Source: Prorocentrum cordatum (lineage: Eukaryota; Sar; Dinophyceae; Prorocentrales; Prorocentraceae). Taken from it: a stretch of DNA of 64,000 bases. The stretch lies in contig CAUYUJ010007502.1 in NCBI GenBank assembly GCA_963575745.1, positions 407,001 to 471,000 on the forward strand, in the 5' to 3' direction. The notes beneath the pieces were generated by a model. That model made no database searches. It was not told the DNA's origin and saw only the letters and a list, made by a program, of their open reading frames with translations. A program made the position numbers and the translations under genes. Below, one piece after another: positions 1 to 11,340 of this stretch; position 1 is the stretch's first letter; the number at the start of each line of letters is the position of its first letter.

Positions 1-2335
1 CAGCTCAGCAGCTGCCCGCGCAGCCGACGAAGAGAGATGCGACGCCGCCTCCCGACGCCGCCAACGCAGTAACGCGCGAGCTGCGTCGCGCCACGACTTT
101 CGCGAAATGGAATTCTGCAAATCCTTGGTCAAGAGACTGGGAATCATCGGCCGCTGGCTGCCCCGCTCGCGCGCCGTCGCGGAAGAGCCGCTCGGCGGAT
201 TTTTCCCTCGGGCGCCGCGGCGGGGCGAGCCCGATCAGCGGCGGCGGCCGGGCCCCGCCCACGGGGCAAGGGCAAACTGGTATTCGAAGACATTGGCCCT
301 CTCATGCGCCGCGCGAGCGGCCCTGGAGGCGCGCCCCTCAGCTGCGCTGGCGCCGGAGACCAAACGCGCTGAACTCCTGACTTGAGGCTGCGCCTCCCCC
401 GCCACCATCGAGACCGCCGCCGCGATCGCGCCCCGGGCATCTTCGGGGCAGGATCGACGGGAGCTTTGGCCGCCAGCAGCGTAGCGAGGCGCCGGCTGCG
501 CGAGCGCGCCGGGCCGCCGCCGGTAAATCTTCGCGCGAACGCCGACGACTCCACGCGCGTGAAAAGCGCAGGCGCCAGTTGCTCGGGCCTCCCAGGGCCC
601 CAGCCTGGAGGTAACTGCGCATTTCCTCTATGCGACCGCAAACCGCCCCATGTCGCCGCGCGCGCTTTTACGCTCAACGCGGCGCCAGCGCCGCGCGACC
701 CGAACATTCCGCTTTCCGCCGCCATGGCCAGCGCCTACATAGCGATCCAACCGTTCAGCGCGGACGAAGAGGCCAGCTAACTTCAGCGCGCGGGAAATTT
801 TGATCGCGCCGGTGCGACGCGAGCGCGGCGCCGCGCTCTCGCGGGAAACTCGCTGCTTCACATGCGCCGAGCCTCGGCATAGATCTAGCGAGGTACCAAT
901 GAGTTGTTGGCGGATGCTGTCGCGAGATCCCACTGCGCGCTGCGCCAGGTCGCCCGCCCATATCCGATGGCCCCTTTCCGGAAATCCCATCGCCCTCCCG
1001 ATCCCCGTGCCAGAACGCACCCCATGGACAATGGATTTCGCGGGCTCGATCGGGGGCGCGCGCGAGTTGGTGGACTGGCTCAACGCCCGAGGAGCGGCGC
1101 ACTGGCGCGTCTCAAGGCACAGGATGGCCGGTGGGAGCTCCGGCGCGAGCCTCGTCGGCCGGGGCAGCCCCCCGGCCGCGCGGTCGCAGCAGCTGTCGAC
1201 GTCGAGCGGCCCCGCGTCCGAGGGCACGCCGAACGCGCGCCCGACCGCTTCCCCGAGCGCGCGCGCGAACGCCGCGCAAAGCAGCAAGGCAGCGTCGCCT
1301 CGCGCCGCGGCGCCCCGGCGCGGAGCTGACTCGTCTGACCAGCGCCGCGCGACGGGCCTTTTTTCGATGGGCCATGCTGTATATTGCTGAGCGTTGAGAG
1401 CAAACCTACGACGCGGTCGCCCCCGGTCTGCTCCGGGCGGGGGGGCCCCAAAGATCGTCGTCAAACGGCGGGGCTGGGCAACCTTCGAGTCGACTGCCAT
1501 ATTGCATCGCAGCCACTTCGTCGAGCGCGACCAGTGACAGGCGCTCGAAGTCCGCCTGGAAACATGCGGTCAGCGCCTTGACCAGACCCGGCAGTGGCGC
1601 GCCGTGACGCGAGCTGACCGCGCCCCCCCCCCCCCCCTCGCGTGCGTCGGGAAGGGGCCCCAGCGCGGCACGCTCTCGCGCGCGACGGAATACCTCTCGC
1701 GACGTCGCGAAGCGTATTAGGTGATGGCCGCGACCAAGCCCGCCCTAATTCTTCGGCCGCGTGGTCTACGAGCTCGAGCGGCGGGCGGAGGGCGCGGCCG
1801 CCGACCTGCCCTCCGGGGGATCGGAACAGCAGGCCCCCGGCGAAGGCCGCGGCGCGGCGCGCCCAGAGCCTCGCCCGACGCTTGAGGTCGCGGTCGTCGC
1901 ATCGCGCAAGCTGCTTCAGGGCGATCGCCAGCGCGCTCGCCGATGGGTTCCAGCAGACGTCGACGCTGACGACGCCCACTGCCGCGACTGCAGTGTCTCT
2001 CGAGGCCCGACGTCAGGGCGCGGAGCCGAGCCCGCCAGAGTTCGCGCGCGTCGCGATGAGGAGTCTGACGTTGACGCACCCGCTGGCGAACCACGCCCAC
2101 GCGATGCCTGGGGCCATCGCGCCGAGCGATACCAGTAGAGGCCTGAACATGATGGCGCATCTGGATGGCAAGCTCAGCTGCGCTGGCCCACGACGCACTC
2201 ACGGAAGAAAGCGCCTGCGCCGCCAGAAGGCGCATTCAGCCGGGAGGTCACGGAGAGAAGGGGCGAGGGAGGAGGCGGGCAACACTGGCAGGGGCGAGGC
2301 CCGCCCGCCTCCTGCATTCAAGCCACATCCCCCCT
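1..2335. other. GC-rich DNA without a recognised gene
   Basis: Open frames overlap on both strands because stop codons are rare here. The longest is a 290-codon - strand frame (628-1500); 1461-1979 and 2013-2198 on the same strand also read as protein-like. I recognise no domain and no start or splice context. It could be a decayed coding region on the - strand. A run of C lies at 1623-1637. Confidence 0.4.
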
Positions 2336-3760
2336 GAAGTCAGAGGCCGGGGTTCAGATCGCAGCGGGGCGGGGGGCCCCCCGCCGGGAAATCGGCCTCG
2401 GTTTCGCGTTCGTGTCGCGCGCGCTTGCGAAGCGAAGATGCGCAGGCGCGCGAGAGGAATGACCCCGCCGTCGCTAGGCCAATTCGCACTTCAGTTGACC
2501 GCCCCATGGCGGGCGCGTGGTGGCCCAGGGTGTCCCGCCGCGGCGTCCTGCGGCGCCCCGTCGGCGCCCCGTCGGCGTTCCGTCGGCGGCGGGCGGGAGG
2601 TGGTCGGGGGTGTCCCGCCTCGGTATCGACGGCGAAGTCGATTATGAAAACAATAATGAGATCGCAGTGTGGGATGGATAGTGAGATCCAGAACGAGATC
2701 GACGGTGCGGATGACTGCGACAGCGGTTATAAGAGCGACAATGAGATCGACCGTGAGATTAGTAGAGGGAGCGGTTGCGAGATCGATGGTGAGATCGAAA
2801 GCGAGATTTAAAGTGATATCGATCGTGGTATCGATATTGATATCGAGTGGCATCGGTCGAGTGTGACCGATCTCGTGAGATCGATGATTTGGCGCGATGG
2901 CGAGGCCGCTCGTAAGATCGACCTCGCGATCGACTGCGAGATCGGTTCAGCGGGTTGTCTCGGTTCTCGTCCCAGCCGCCGCTCATCGCATTGCCAGCGC
3001 TGCTGCTGGCGCGATCAGCATCGCTGCCACATCGACCAGTGCGACCGCAGCTGCGCGGCCCAAGCAAGCCAGACGCACGATCCTTTCTTCCGCCCCTGCG
3101 CCACGCCCGCGGGCGGCGCGGGTGGCGCGCGCGTCCTCGCCAGAGCCCTTTCGCCGCCAGGCTCTGCCGGCGGTCTGCCGCAAGGCCCTGCCAGCAGCGC
3201 CGAACACGGGGGGTCGCGGATCGCGCAGGTTGGCGCGGCTTCCCCAGTATTCCGCTGGCTCCAGAGCGGGGTTCGCGGAGCTCGGTCCAAGCTGCGCCAC
3301 GTCGGGCCAGCAGTGGTGCGATGCTCTGGGAAAGGTGCTGGGGGTGGCGTGGGCGGTGTCCTCATCGTAATCAGCGCCCTCCAGTGGGAGATCGCTGATA
3401 TGGCCAGTCGCCGAATCCATTGGCGTTTTGACTGGCCGCGAGGTCGATGGCGGGGTCGATCGATTGGGATCGAAAGCGGGGGCGATGGTGACATTGCTTC
3501 CCAACGCAACATCGCCATCACATATCGTCGCTAACTCGAGGGCGCGTCGCCAGCATCGCCATCATCGCACCCATCGCATTTGCCAACAGTTGGTTCGTCC
3601 CCCCCACGCACCCACCCCGCCCCGCCGCCCTCCCGCCCACTCATCCCGCCCCCCCCCCAACACACTTGTCACCCGCAAGGTGGTCGCATAGGTATAAAAA
3701 TCAACGTTGGGGGGAAGGGCGGGGGAGGAGGAAGATGAGCAGAAGGGGGTGAACCGTCGG
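2336..3760 (+). repeat. Fold-back family F, partial copy
   Basis: The start (GGGAAATCG...GTTTCGCGTTCGTG near 2388-2415) matches the left arm of the complete copy at 47834. Next come GTGTCCCGCC-rich sequence (2520-2625) and an array of 12-bp units of the type GAGATCGATxGT (about 2640-2960). A more divergent stretch follows, then a small element (about 3590-3760) containing TCACCCGCAAGGTGGTC and TATAAAAA that matches the core at 49052-49193. No reverse arm is visible beyond it. Confidence 0.65.
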
Positions 3761-4140
3761 AGCGTCCTCAACCCCTGCGTTGATATGTTTGGGAGGAGGG
3801 TCTGGAGCATGATTCTGTCGGAATGGCGCGATGCCGAATGTTGTGGCCCGCGTTCGCCATGGGCTCTTGCGTGCGTAACTGTTGACGTTGGGGTGCCGCC
3901 AGACCTAACATGGATACTCGATTACAAGATCTATTTGCACAGCTGGCTTGACATCAGACCAGAAGGCCCACGGCTTTCCTCGGAATGAACACTTGCCTCT
4001 TCGGGGTGTTCGTGATCAAGACCTTCGGGATATTCACCGTTGACATCGTTCCGAATTGTGTCGGGATCGAGGGAGACATCTAATCCAGGTGGGCGAAAGA
4101 TATCCGTGAAAATCACGTCGACTTGATTTTGTTCCTCGCT
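3761..4140. other. Unique spacer
   Basis: Lower GC than its surroundings. The - strand may continue a few codons past the retroelement endonuclease, but I see no domain in it. Confidence 0.3.
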
Positions 4141-5035
4141 TCAGGGCGTTGGCGGCCTCGCTCTTCGTTGTCGGCTGTCGCACGGCTGGACGTCTGGCGT
4201 GGGGGCGACGCGAGGGCGCACGGCCCACGGCAGTTTACGAAACATGGTCAAATATCTTGTTTGCGATATGGCCAAACCGACGCAGATGAATGAGGAGGCT
4301 TGCGCGCGGCGTCCATAGCACCCCGACGAGTGACGAGACTGAAGCCATACGAGACAATCCATTTCGTAAGCAAAAGAATCGTGAATCGGCGTGGCCGCCG
4401 TGGAGCCCAGATTACACGTCGCTTCGACATGTGTGTGTGTACACCCGCCTCGGCTGTCCATGCTATTGTTTGAGAGTTTTGAGATCCCCATGACGTGAGC
4501 AGCAATCTTGAAGCCGCCAATCACGATCCACGGCATGCACATGGAATTGAAGAGCGAGCCTAACTTTTGGAAGCCGGCCAGGTTGGGCCTACCGAAGCCC
4601 ACAGACGGTTGTCCGTAGAAAGAGGTGACGGCCACGTTGTATCCGCCCATGTGCAAGATGACAGTTTTGAAGCCATCGAAGTGACGATGTTCTGCAGCGC
4701 GACGAGTTTTGGAGGCGGCGTCGGTGACCAAACTCAGAACTTGCAAGTGTCCCTTCGTGAGCACCCGCTCGCCGCCCTCGTTGTTCCTCCCCTGCTGCGC
4801 CTTCGAAGCCCGCTTCTGACGCTCACGTGCTGGATAAGCTAGCAAACCGCATGCCCGCAGCGCGAGCATTCTTTTCCCCAACTTCGATGTCCGACTCAGC
4901 TGGATGCGTCGCGATTGTGCCCACGCAGTCGTACGTCCTACTGGAAACAAATGTCCTCCAAGACTTGTCGCCAGTACCTGTGATGCTTTTCCGGAGGAAA
5001 GCGTGGACGACGGACTCTTGTCCTGCTCCTTCCAT
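4141..5035 (-). pseudogene. R1 endonuclease (EEP) domain, inactive
   Basis: Two frames make the domain. In 5035-4826, SSRTYDCVGTIATHPAESDI corresponds to the D-V-x-x-x-x-E-T-H segment. From about 4800 the other frame has GGERVLTKGHLQV, GGYNVAVTSFYGQPSVGFGR, NLAGFQKLGSLF and PWIVIGGFKIAAHVMG. The last is the usual G-D-F-N motif with Asp replaced by Gly and Asn by Lys, so catalysis is lost. No RT follows. Confidence 0.65.
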
Positions 5036-5041
5036 GGTCCG

Positions 5042-5545
5042 TCAGAATCGGCCTCGACGGTGCCCGCCTCGCTCAACGCCGATCCGACACCGGTGTCGCC
5101 AGAGGCTGCTCGGAAGCTCGGCGCCGCCGCCACCCCCCTTGCCAGGAGTGGAGCTGCCGCTCGCGCCCGCGCCTCTGCTCGTGGACCTGCCCGCGTCGGC
5201 GGCCTGCTCCTCCACCGCCTGCCTCTGCGCCGCCAGCTTGGCCGCCGAGCTCCTCTCCGCGGCCGCCTGCAGCCCCTCGTCGGCCTTCTCGTCGACGGCC
5301 TGGTTGACCGCTGCCGCCGCCGCCGCCGCCCAGGATGCTGCGCCCTCGGAGCTGCCGCCGCCTTTGCCGGCGCTTGCGCCGCCCTCCTGTTTGGCGGTCT
5401 CGGCGCCCCCCTCGGACACGTCGACCTTGCGCTTCTTCTTGATGCGATCGTCGACCGCCGCCATGACCGCCTGCGCCTGGGCCTGCATGGCCAAGAGCTC
5501 GGCCTCCCTGCCCGTCAGCAGCGTCTGCAGCCCCTCGAGGTAGAC
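5042..5545 (-). pseudogene. R1 coiled coil and Ala-rich linker
   Basis: The frame starts before its first Met: KVKVYLEGLQTLLTGREAEL continues into an Ala/Gln helix, a basic patch (KKKRK), then a Gly/Ser/Ala-rich linker. It probably links the coiled coil to the endonuclease. It overlaps the longer frame of the EEP segment out of phase, which shows a frameshift. Confidence 0.5.
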
Positions 5546-5639
5546 TTTGACCTTCCCCAGGTCTGTGCGTTCTGATTATTCACATTCATATTCATCTAAT
5601 CCGTTGAACAGTTCCTGATCCCAGCAGGGGAACAACTTA

Positions 5640-6345
5640 GGACTTGCCGTAGCCGCCGTGCAGGTTGGTCACCCTCAGCCTCTCCGCGCGAGCCATGGCA
5701 ACGGTCGCCGCCCTCTTGGCCCTCGTGGCCTGAGCGAGCATCAAAGTTGCGGCCTGCTCGCGCTGGACTGCCTGCTCGAGGCTGGTCTTGAAGCGCACCA
5801 CGTTGCTCGCGCCTGTGTGTGCTTGTGGTCCGCGCCCTTCCAGGTCCCGACCGCTCTCTTGAGCGCCTCCGCTGGTCCCTCAGCGCTGGGTGCCTGAGGG
5901 GCTAGCTTGTGCACCTCAGCCTCTAGCACCTTCTTCAGAGCAGGGTCCGCCGTGTCCCTCAAGGCCAGCTTTAGTAGCAGCCCGGGGACGCCTATCTCCT
6001 TCGAGCCAGCCGTACTCGAAGGCGAGCCCGATTAATCTTTGCCGCCGGCTCCGCTTGCCTTAGCATCGGGAAGATGGCCAGCGGTAGACGACCTTGGGCG
6101 AGGCTCGTTGAGCTTCACGTAGTGCATGCACCCTTGGCAGACTGGGTCGCGGAGAATCAGCACGTCGTTGGATTCACATCGACCGCAGACTCATTGCGAC
6201 CAAAGACGCACCCCAGCAGCGGCCATGACTGAGAACCTTCGTTTTTGCCGTCGCCTGCCGCCCTATGGGAATGAGCGCGGGCGAAGTGCTTCATGCACCG
6301 CGTGCAGGCACAGACGGCAGGCTCTCGCCAACATGGTCGGGGCCC
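5640..6345 (-). pseudogene. R1 N-terminal zinc-finger and coiled-coil segment
   Basis: Fragments in changing frames: CACTRCMKHF, then CGRCESNDVLILRDPVCQGC (a C-x2-C...C-x2-C finger), then DPALKKVLEAEVHKLAPQAP, then after a frameshift VVRFKTSLEQAVQREQAATL continuing as a helix rich in Ala, Arg and Glu. This resembles the nucleic-acid-binding and coiled-coil N-terminus of dinoflagellate LINE-like proteins. At least one stop and two frameshifts. Confidence 0.55.
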
Positions 6346-8180
6346 AGGTTGTTTGAGGATAGGTAGGGCAGGAGCAGGGAGGTGGCAGGAGGGAGGCGGA
6401 GGAGGATCAGAATGAGGAATTGGAGGACGCACAGGAGAAGCGGCCACGGACCGACGAGGCGGATGGGAGGAGTTCCTTCCCTGCTGCCTTCGCCTCCCGC
6501 TACTTGCTGTTTTGTGTTCCTTCCCCGCTTCTACCCTCACCCCCCGCCTCATACGACCCCTCTCCGCTTCATCCTCCTTCTCTCCCGCCGTTCTTGCCTG
6601 TCGGAAGAGCTATCACGGCGATCCATGTGCCGATCTGGTTTGCGATCTGCGGGTTCGCAGGAGGTGGAGGAGGAGGAGGAGGAGAAGGAGGAGGAGGAGG
6701 AGGAGGAGGCGAGGAGGAGGAGGAGGAGGAGGATGACGACGACGACGACGAGGTTCCCGATCTGCTGTTTCGGAGGCGGCGTAGCAGGAGGAGGAGGAGG
6801 AGGAGGAGGCGCACGATCTACCGGGCCATCCCCGGTCAGGCTGCGAGGGGCGCTGAATCGCTGGCAGAAGGGCCTTTGACGCAAATGGTTGATTGGTTGC
6901 TCCGCCGTGTCTGCCTGGGGGAGTCCGCGGAGACCAAGGGACCGCTGGCGGCATGCGGCCGAAAGGGAAGAGGAGGTCAAGAGCAACACGGTTGTGCACC
7001 GCCCCCGCCCGCCCACCGAGCGCAGACGAACCCCCAAGGGACAGGCGCGGTGCGCAGGTCCATCCCCCGTGTCAAGGAGGGTTCTGCGAACCGCCCCAGT
7101 TCCTGGGCTTCGGGACCGTCGGCGTCCCGCTGGAACCGAGGGCGAGCAACAGTATGGGCGGAGGAAGACCAGGGGATGAAGATGGGGGGAGGAGGAGGAG
7201 TCGGAGGAGGAGGCGGGACGAGGGAGGGGATTAGCAGGGGGGAGGTAGGGAGGGAAGGACGCGGGGCTAGGGGCGCGGCATTAGTGGAGTTCCCCGAAGG
7301 GACACCCACAAGCCGTCTCGCCCACGCCCACCCGCCCTGCCGGTGCGCAAGTCGCGCCCGAGGCGCAGTGTGTGGGCACAGGTCGTCATGCCATGGGTAA
7401 CCGCGGATAACCAACACAGGCGCGAGGCGGGCTCTTTCACTCGTAGCCGCTTCCCCTCCCCTCCTCCCTCCTCCCCTCTTCCCCTCCTCCTCCTGAGCGT
7501 CTACACCGCGAGCCGGAGTGGCTCCGCCCGCAGCGCGCGCGTCTCGCGCTGGCGGCTAGTCAGGGAGACTTCTTCTTGACACGCTGGGCTCCTCCTCCTC
7601 CTCCTCCTCCTCCTCCTCCAGAGACCCTAAGCCCCTGACGGCAAAAAGATCATCCGACGTCTCCGTCTCCTCCTTCCGCTCCTCCTCGTCCTCCTCATGC
7701 CTTTCCATGTGCCTGCAGGGAGCAGACAGCAGACAAGTAGGCCCACCGCGTGGCAACTTGGCAGCGTCGTGTGGCGCTCAGCTTCGTCCGTGGCGCTGAT
7801 GCCATGCTTCGCCCTCGACATCGGACGCGGGTACTGCGCAGTCGGTGGAAAAGCGGGGCCATGTGGTCCGTGAGTCCCACGGGGCCTTGTGCCCGTTCAC
7901 CGTTGACCAAACCAATTGCGCATGCGGGGCCATGTGGCAGGATGTGTATGCATCGGACTTTGTGTTCGGCCTTTTGAGAATCAGGCCATCTCGACTTGGC
8001 AGGTGTCTGTCTAAGAATCAGGCCATCTCAGAATGTGGGCGACGAGGTGTCTGTCTATGCCAGGGTCGGCCTCTTCGAACGGCCTGTGCCCCGCCCGCGT
8101 GTGGGGGCCTCTTTGATGGGCTCCACGGAGTCCTTTTTTCCTTCTCCTCTTTTTAATTCGTCGCCCTCAGGGGCAACGGG
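6346..8180. other. Intergenic or intronic DNA with GAG arrays
   Basis: Contains a GAG array at about 6658-6735, a CTC run at about 7588-7620 and otherwise GC-rich unique sequence. The long frames here (for example 6420-7400) are poly-Glu/Arg/Ser read-through of repeats. No recognised exon. Confidence 0.45.
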
Positions 8181-8278
8181 GGCGCTGGCAGGTGGACGGG
8201 GCGCTGAAGCGGTACTCGGCGAAGATGGAGACCAAGAAGAAGTGGAAGTATTTCCTGGCCTTGTTCAAGTTCAGCCAG
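8181..8278 (+). CDS. Orphan exon-like segment
   Basis: Reads RWQVDGALKRYSAKMETKKK then WKYFLALFKFSQ with mostly G/C in third codon positions. Possible acceptors are CTCAG at 8168 and GGCAG at 8202. It stands out from the repeat DNA around it as Lys-rich and aromatic. I do not recognise the family and cannot join it in phase to GH16 exon 1. It may be an exon of a neighbouring gene or a chance open stretch. Confidence 0.3.
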
Positions 8279-8570
8279 GGAGGGACGGGGAGAGGAGCGG
8301 GAGGTCAAGGGAAGGGGCGAGGAGTGATCACGCCGGGAGTTCACCACACGCAACTACCGCCCGCTAGAAGAGCGCCACCACTTCATGGTCTCCAGTCCGA
8401 CAGCTCACCGTATCGCACATGCTCCGCCAGCGAGGAGAGGAATTGCATTCAATGGCAACGTGAAAGGATAGAGAGGGAGGGGGCAAGCGTAAGAGTTAGG
8501 GATGACGGGGGTCGGAGAGGGAGAGGAGAAAATTAACGGAAAAACAGGATGTAGAGGCAAAGGAGGAGAA

Positions 8571-9000
8571 AGCGGAGGAGGAGGAGGAGGAGGAGGAGGA
8601 GGAGGAAGAGGAGGAGGAGGAGGAGGGGGAGGAGGAGGAGGAGGAGGAGGAGGATGAGGAGGAGGAGGAGGAGGAGGGGGAGGATGGGAGTGCTCGGGTA
8701 ATAGGTCTCAGCGCCGCCCCCGATCCTGGCCCCCGGAGCCCCCAGAGAGCCTCGAGGAGGCCCAGCGACTGCCCGAGCACTCGGGCACAGCCGGCGTCGG
8801 TCCTCGCTGGTCGTGGGTGGAGCTGGGCAGAGGGAGGTGTGGAGGATGCGGGGAAGGGAGAGGCCCGTGGAAGTGAGGGCGGGAGGAGGGGGGACAAGGA
8901 GGAGGAGTTGGAGGAGGAGGAGGAGGGGGAGGAGGAGGAGGAGGAGGAGGAGGAGGAGGAGGAGGAGGAGGAGGAGGAGGAGGAGAAGGAGGAGGAGGAG
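8571..9000 (+). repeat. GAG triplet arrays (two blocks)
   Basis: Blocks at about 8571-8690 and 8898-9000 are nearly pure GAG on the + strand. They create false poly-Glu, poly-Arg and (antisense) poly-Ser/Leu/Pro frames. They flank about 200 bp of ordinary GC-rich sequence. Confidence 0.9.
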
Positions 9001-9039
9001 GTGTGGAGGGGTCCTCGCCCCGCGGCCTCCCGCCGTCCC

Positions 9040-9110
9040 CGCCGGGGGCCCCTCGCCGATCTGTCGGCGACGCATCGCCGACTCCAGCCCGACGCTTCCC
9101 GCCGCGGGAG
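9040..9110 (+). repeat. Dispersed repeat U, partial
   Basis: GATCTGTCGGCGACGCATCG then CCGACTCCAGCCCGACG. Matches the CGGCGATGTATCGCCGATTC core found at 22.2, 30.1, 57.5 and 61.5 kb. Confidence 0.5.
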
Positions 9111-9337
9111 CCGGGCCCCCCCGACGTCGCCCGTCGGGGCGAGGGGGCGGACGGGGGGAAGAGCTCCCGACCCCTTTCCTTCCCGGGCGGTCGGTTTTTG
9201 TAGCTCCAGGTCCGTTTCCGTTTCTGGCGGCCCCGGGGCGAGGCGACGGGCCCTGGCGCGGGAACAGGAGCATGTCGTCGGAGATCTGAGCACGCCCGCG
9301 GCGCCGGCATCGGGAGGCGGCAGGGGGCAGGTTTAGC

Positions 9338-9489
9338 TCGGGCGTGTCCCTCTGCAGGGGGAGAATTCAAGAATAGGCAAAAAATAGTCAGAGAGCTAGT
9401 GTTCTGGTATTTTTTGACTACTCTGGGGCATGTTTTGGCTTTTTTTTTTTTTTTTCGCCCAAGATCCGCCTGCAGGAGGACATGCCCGA
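9338..9489 (+). mobile_element. TIR element family M1, copy 1 (152 bp)
   Basis: The left end TCGGGCGTGTCCCTCTGCAG is an inverted near-copy of the right end (CTGCAGGAGGACATGCCCGA). The interior has AAGAATAGGCAAAAAATAG and a T run followed by TCGCCCAAGATCCGCC. No coding potential, so a MITE-like non-autonomous element. Confidence 0.7.
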
Positions 9490-9724
9490 CCTGAGCAGGT
9501 TCGGGCCGAACGAAAGGGGGGGATAGGGAAAGGGGGGTTTCGAAATCTGCTGCATGCAGCCGGTTTCGGCCCCGCCGCCGGGCCCATTCCTCGATACATG
9601 GGCGCCTCTGGCGCCGGGAGGCGCCGGGAAAATCAGCTACGTGAGCTGATTCTCACCCCCCCCTTTTTGCTCTCCCCCCCTTTCGCCCGGCCCGACAGGT
9701 TCAGGACTGGAATGCGGTCGGGAA

Positions 9725-9865
9725 GTTTGGTTCGGCGTGCCGCGCCGCTGCTCCTGGCCCACCACGCCTCGGCGCGACGCGCTGCCCACGTCCCAAAAGC
9801 CCCAGGAGCCCACGCCCCGAGCCTCTCGGAGCCTCCCGCCCCGCGGAGGGGAGGGACACGCTATC
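9725..9865 (+). repeat. Dispersed repeat M5, probable copy
   Basis: GGCGTGCCGCGCCGC...CCTCCCGCCCCGCGGAGG...GACACGCT. Matches the segments at 19672-19860 and 31810-31985 in order and spacing. Confidence 0.4.
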
Positions 9866-9878
9866 CGCTATCCCTACG

Positions 9879-10021
9879 TCGGGCGTGTCCCTCCACAGGA
9901 GGAGTATTCAGAAATATAGTCAAAAGATAGTCCAGGGGACGCTTCGTTGAATCATGCTTGGGTACGTTTTGACCTTCTTTGGTTCTTCGCCCAAAACCCG
10001 CCTGCAGGAGGACATGCCGGA
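9879..10021 (+). mobile_element. TIR element family M1, copy 2 (143 bp)
   Basis: Ends TCGGGCGTGTCCCTCCACAG and CTGCAGGAGGACATGCCGGA, again inverted. The interior AGTCAAAAGATAGTC...TTCTTCGCCCAAAACCCGCC aligns with copy 1. Confidence 0.7.
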
Positions 10022-10239
10022 CCTGACGCCGTCCGCATGCAAGGCCTGGCGTGTCGCCGGGGCCGCCGCCGCGACACTCTGAGCAGGACGTTTGCGGGCC
10101 GGGATTCGCTCCGGAGCGCTCTCGGCGCGTTGTCCAGAGGGCCCGCGGCGCCCCCCCGACGCTTCCGCCAAGAGGCGCCGGATCTCAGAGGTGCCCGGTC
10201 TTGGTCCTGGTCCGGTGTTGTCTTGGTCCTTGGAGTCTC

Positions 10240-10370
10240 GGGGGCGGAAAAGAGGGGGGTGATGACTAGGGGGGGGGGGATATCATGGCGGGGGCCATGA
10301 TATTTCCCCAGATCTCATGGCGCCTCTTCTTTTTTTCATTACGTCCTTGGCCCCCCCGCTGGGCCGCGCA
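10240..10370 (+). repeat. Dispersed repeat with CATGGC...GCCATGA palindrome, copy 1
   Basis: GATGACTAGG, ATCATGGCGGGGGCCATGAT, then TCATGGCGCCTCTTC and CCTTGGCCCCCCC. The same order is seen at 30255-30345 (ATGGCCAGGGCCATGAGATC, TCATGGCCCCTTCTTC, CCTGGCTCCCCC). Confidence 0.55.
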
Positions 10371-10689
10371 CATGCCGCCGGTCATGATTTGCACCCTCCC
10401 CTCTTGGACACCCCCCTCTTGGCCGCTCCCGAGTGGGGGGCGGGCGGAGGAGAGGGAGGAGTTGGAGGGCCAAGTCTACTGGCTTCTGGACAAAGGCCAA
10501 GGCCTGGGGCCCATGCCAGATGCCGCTCCCACTTTCTCGCCCACAAGCGTCTGTATTGTAGAAACATTGGGTGCCGTTATGTAGACACATTCGGTGTGGA
10601 TGCAGATATAGACAGCGCGGCCGCTGCGCTCGACGCAGTGTAAGGTCGAAGGAAGGGTAGATCCGTCTACGGTGCGTTCCTGTTTTAGA

Positions 10690-11220
10690 TCAGGTCGCAA
10701 ACGGTGTTCCAGGGGAGGAGGGAGGAGGAGGGAGGAGGGAAACGAGGGGCGGAGGAGAGGGAATATGGAGGAGGAGGAGGAGGAGGAGGAGGGGGATGAA
10801 GACCAGTCTAAACCCACTACGCGTCAACGATGCTGCAATAACGTCTCCCTCCAAGTCGCCTGCTCATTATTTGAATCCCCAGAATGCTTCATTTCCATTG
10901 CGGGAAGTGCCCCAGTGGAAGACAGCCGTCTGACAACCTGCGCGCCGACACATTTGGGGCTGCGACACGGAGGAGCTGATTATGAGGAGGAAAGATGGAC
11001 GAAGGAGGAGGAGGAGGAGAGTGAGTAGGAGAGGGAGGAGGCGAGGAGGAGGAGGGGGCGGAGCAGGAGGAGGAGGAGGAAGAAGGGGAGGAGGAGCGGG
11101 AGGAGGAGGAAGAGAAGGAGGAGGAGGAAGGACGAGGAGGACGATGAGGGATGAGGAGAGGGAGGAAGGTGGAGGAGGGCGGAGGAGGGAGGAGGAGGGA
11201 GGAGGAGGAAGGAGGGTTGG
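10690..11220 (+). repeat. GAG arrays directly upstream of GH16 exon 1
   Basis: GAG/GGAG-rich tracts at 10714-10796 and 10983-11215, separated by about 190 bp of unique sequence. The second ends about 15 bp before the exon 1 acceptor, so this intron has a purine-rich 3' end instead of a polypyrimidine tract. Confidence 0.85.
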
Positions 11221-11231
11221 GCGAGGGGAAG

Positions 11232-11340
11232 GTTTAACCACTTCCCCCACGGCTGCGGCGTGTGGCCCGCCGTCTGGACGCACACCCCGGACGTGGGCTG
11301 GCCCAACGGCGGCGAACTCGACCTGATGGAGTACTGCAAC
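11232..11340 (+). CDS. GH16 exon 1 seen: catalytic exon
   Basis: Reads FNHFPHGCGVWPAVW, then THTPDVGWPNG, then GELDLMEYCN. Catalytic Glu codon 11314-11316, Asp 11320-11322, second Glu 11329-11331. The exon opens after AAG with one base of a split codon, so an upstream exon ending in phase 2 must exist, but I could not find it. It ends at AAC with a GA donor. A GAG array lies directly upstream. Confidence 0.85.

Larger units (their letters stand above)
4141..6345 (-). mobile_element. Non-LTR retrotransposon relic R1 (5' half only)
   Basis: Read on the - strand the order is Cys-rich zinc-finger region, Ala/Glu/Lys coiled coil, Ala-rich linker, then an endonuclease/exonuclease/phosphatase (EEP) domain. 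This is the same order as the larger element R2 at 37.9-44.3 kb. Frames switch several times, stops occur, and a ~75-bp filler with stops sits at about 5565-5640. RT, RNase H and the 3' end are absent, so it is a truncated dead copy. Confidence 0.65.

Noticed and set aside
628-1500. 290-codon - strand frame
   Set aside because: Open mainly because the DNA is GC-rich; overlapping + frames are as open, and no domain is recognisable. Kept only as a possible decayed coding region.
8496-9370. Long frames of poly-Ser, poly-Leu, poly-Glu and poly-Pro
   Set aside because: They are the six frames of GAG/CTC arrays. The same pattern recurs at 6.6, 10.7, 13.6, 23.0, 25.6, 37.2, 52.6, 53.3, 57.4, 59.8 and 61.7 kb.
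9430-9460. TTTTGGCT reminiscent of the dinoflagellate spliced leader
   Set aside because: Only eight bases match; the rest of the leader is absent here and at 26640. No relic leader or trans-spliced retrocopy supported.
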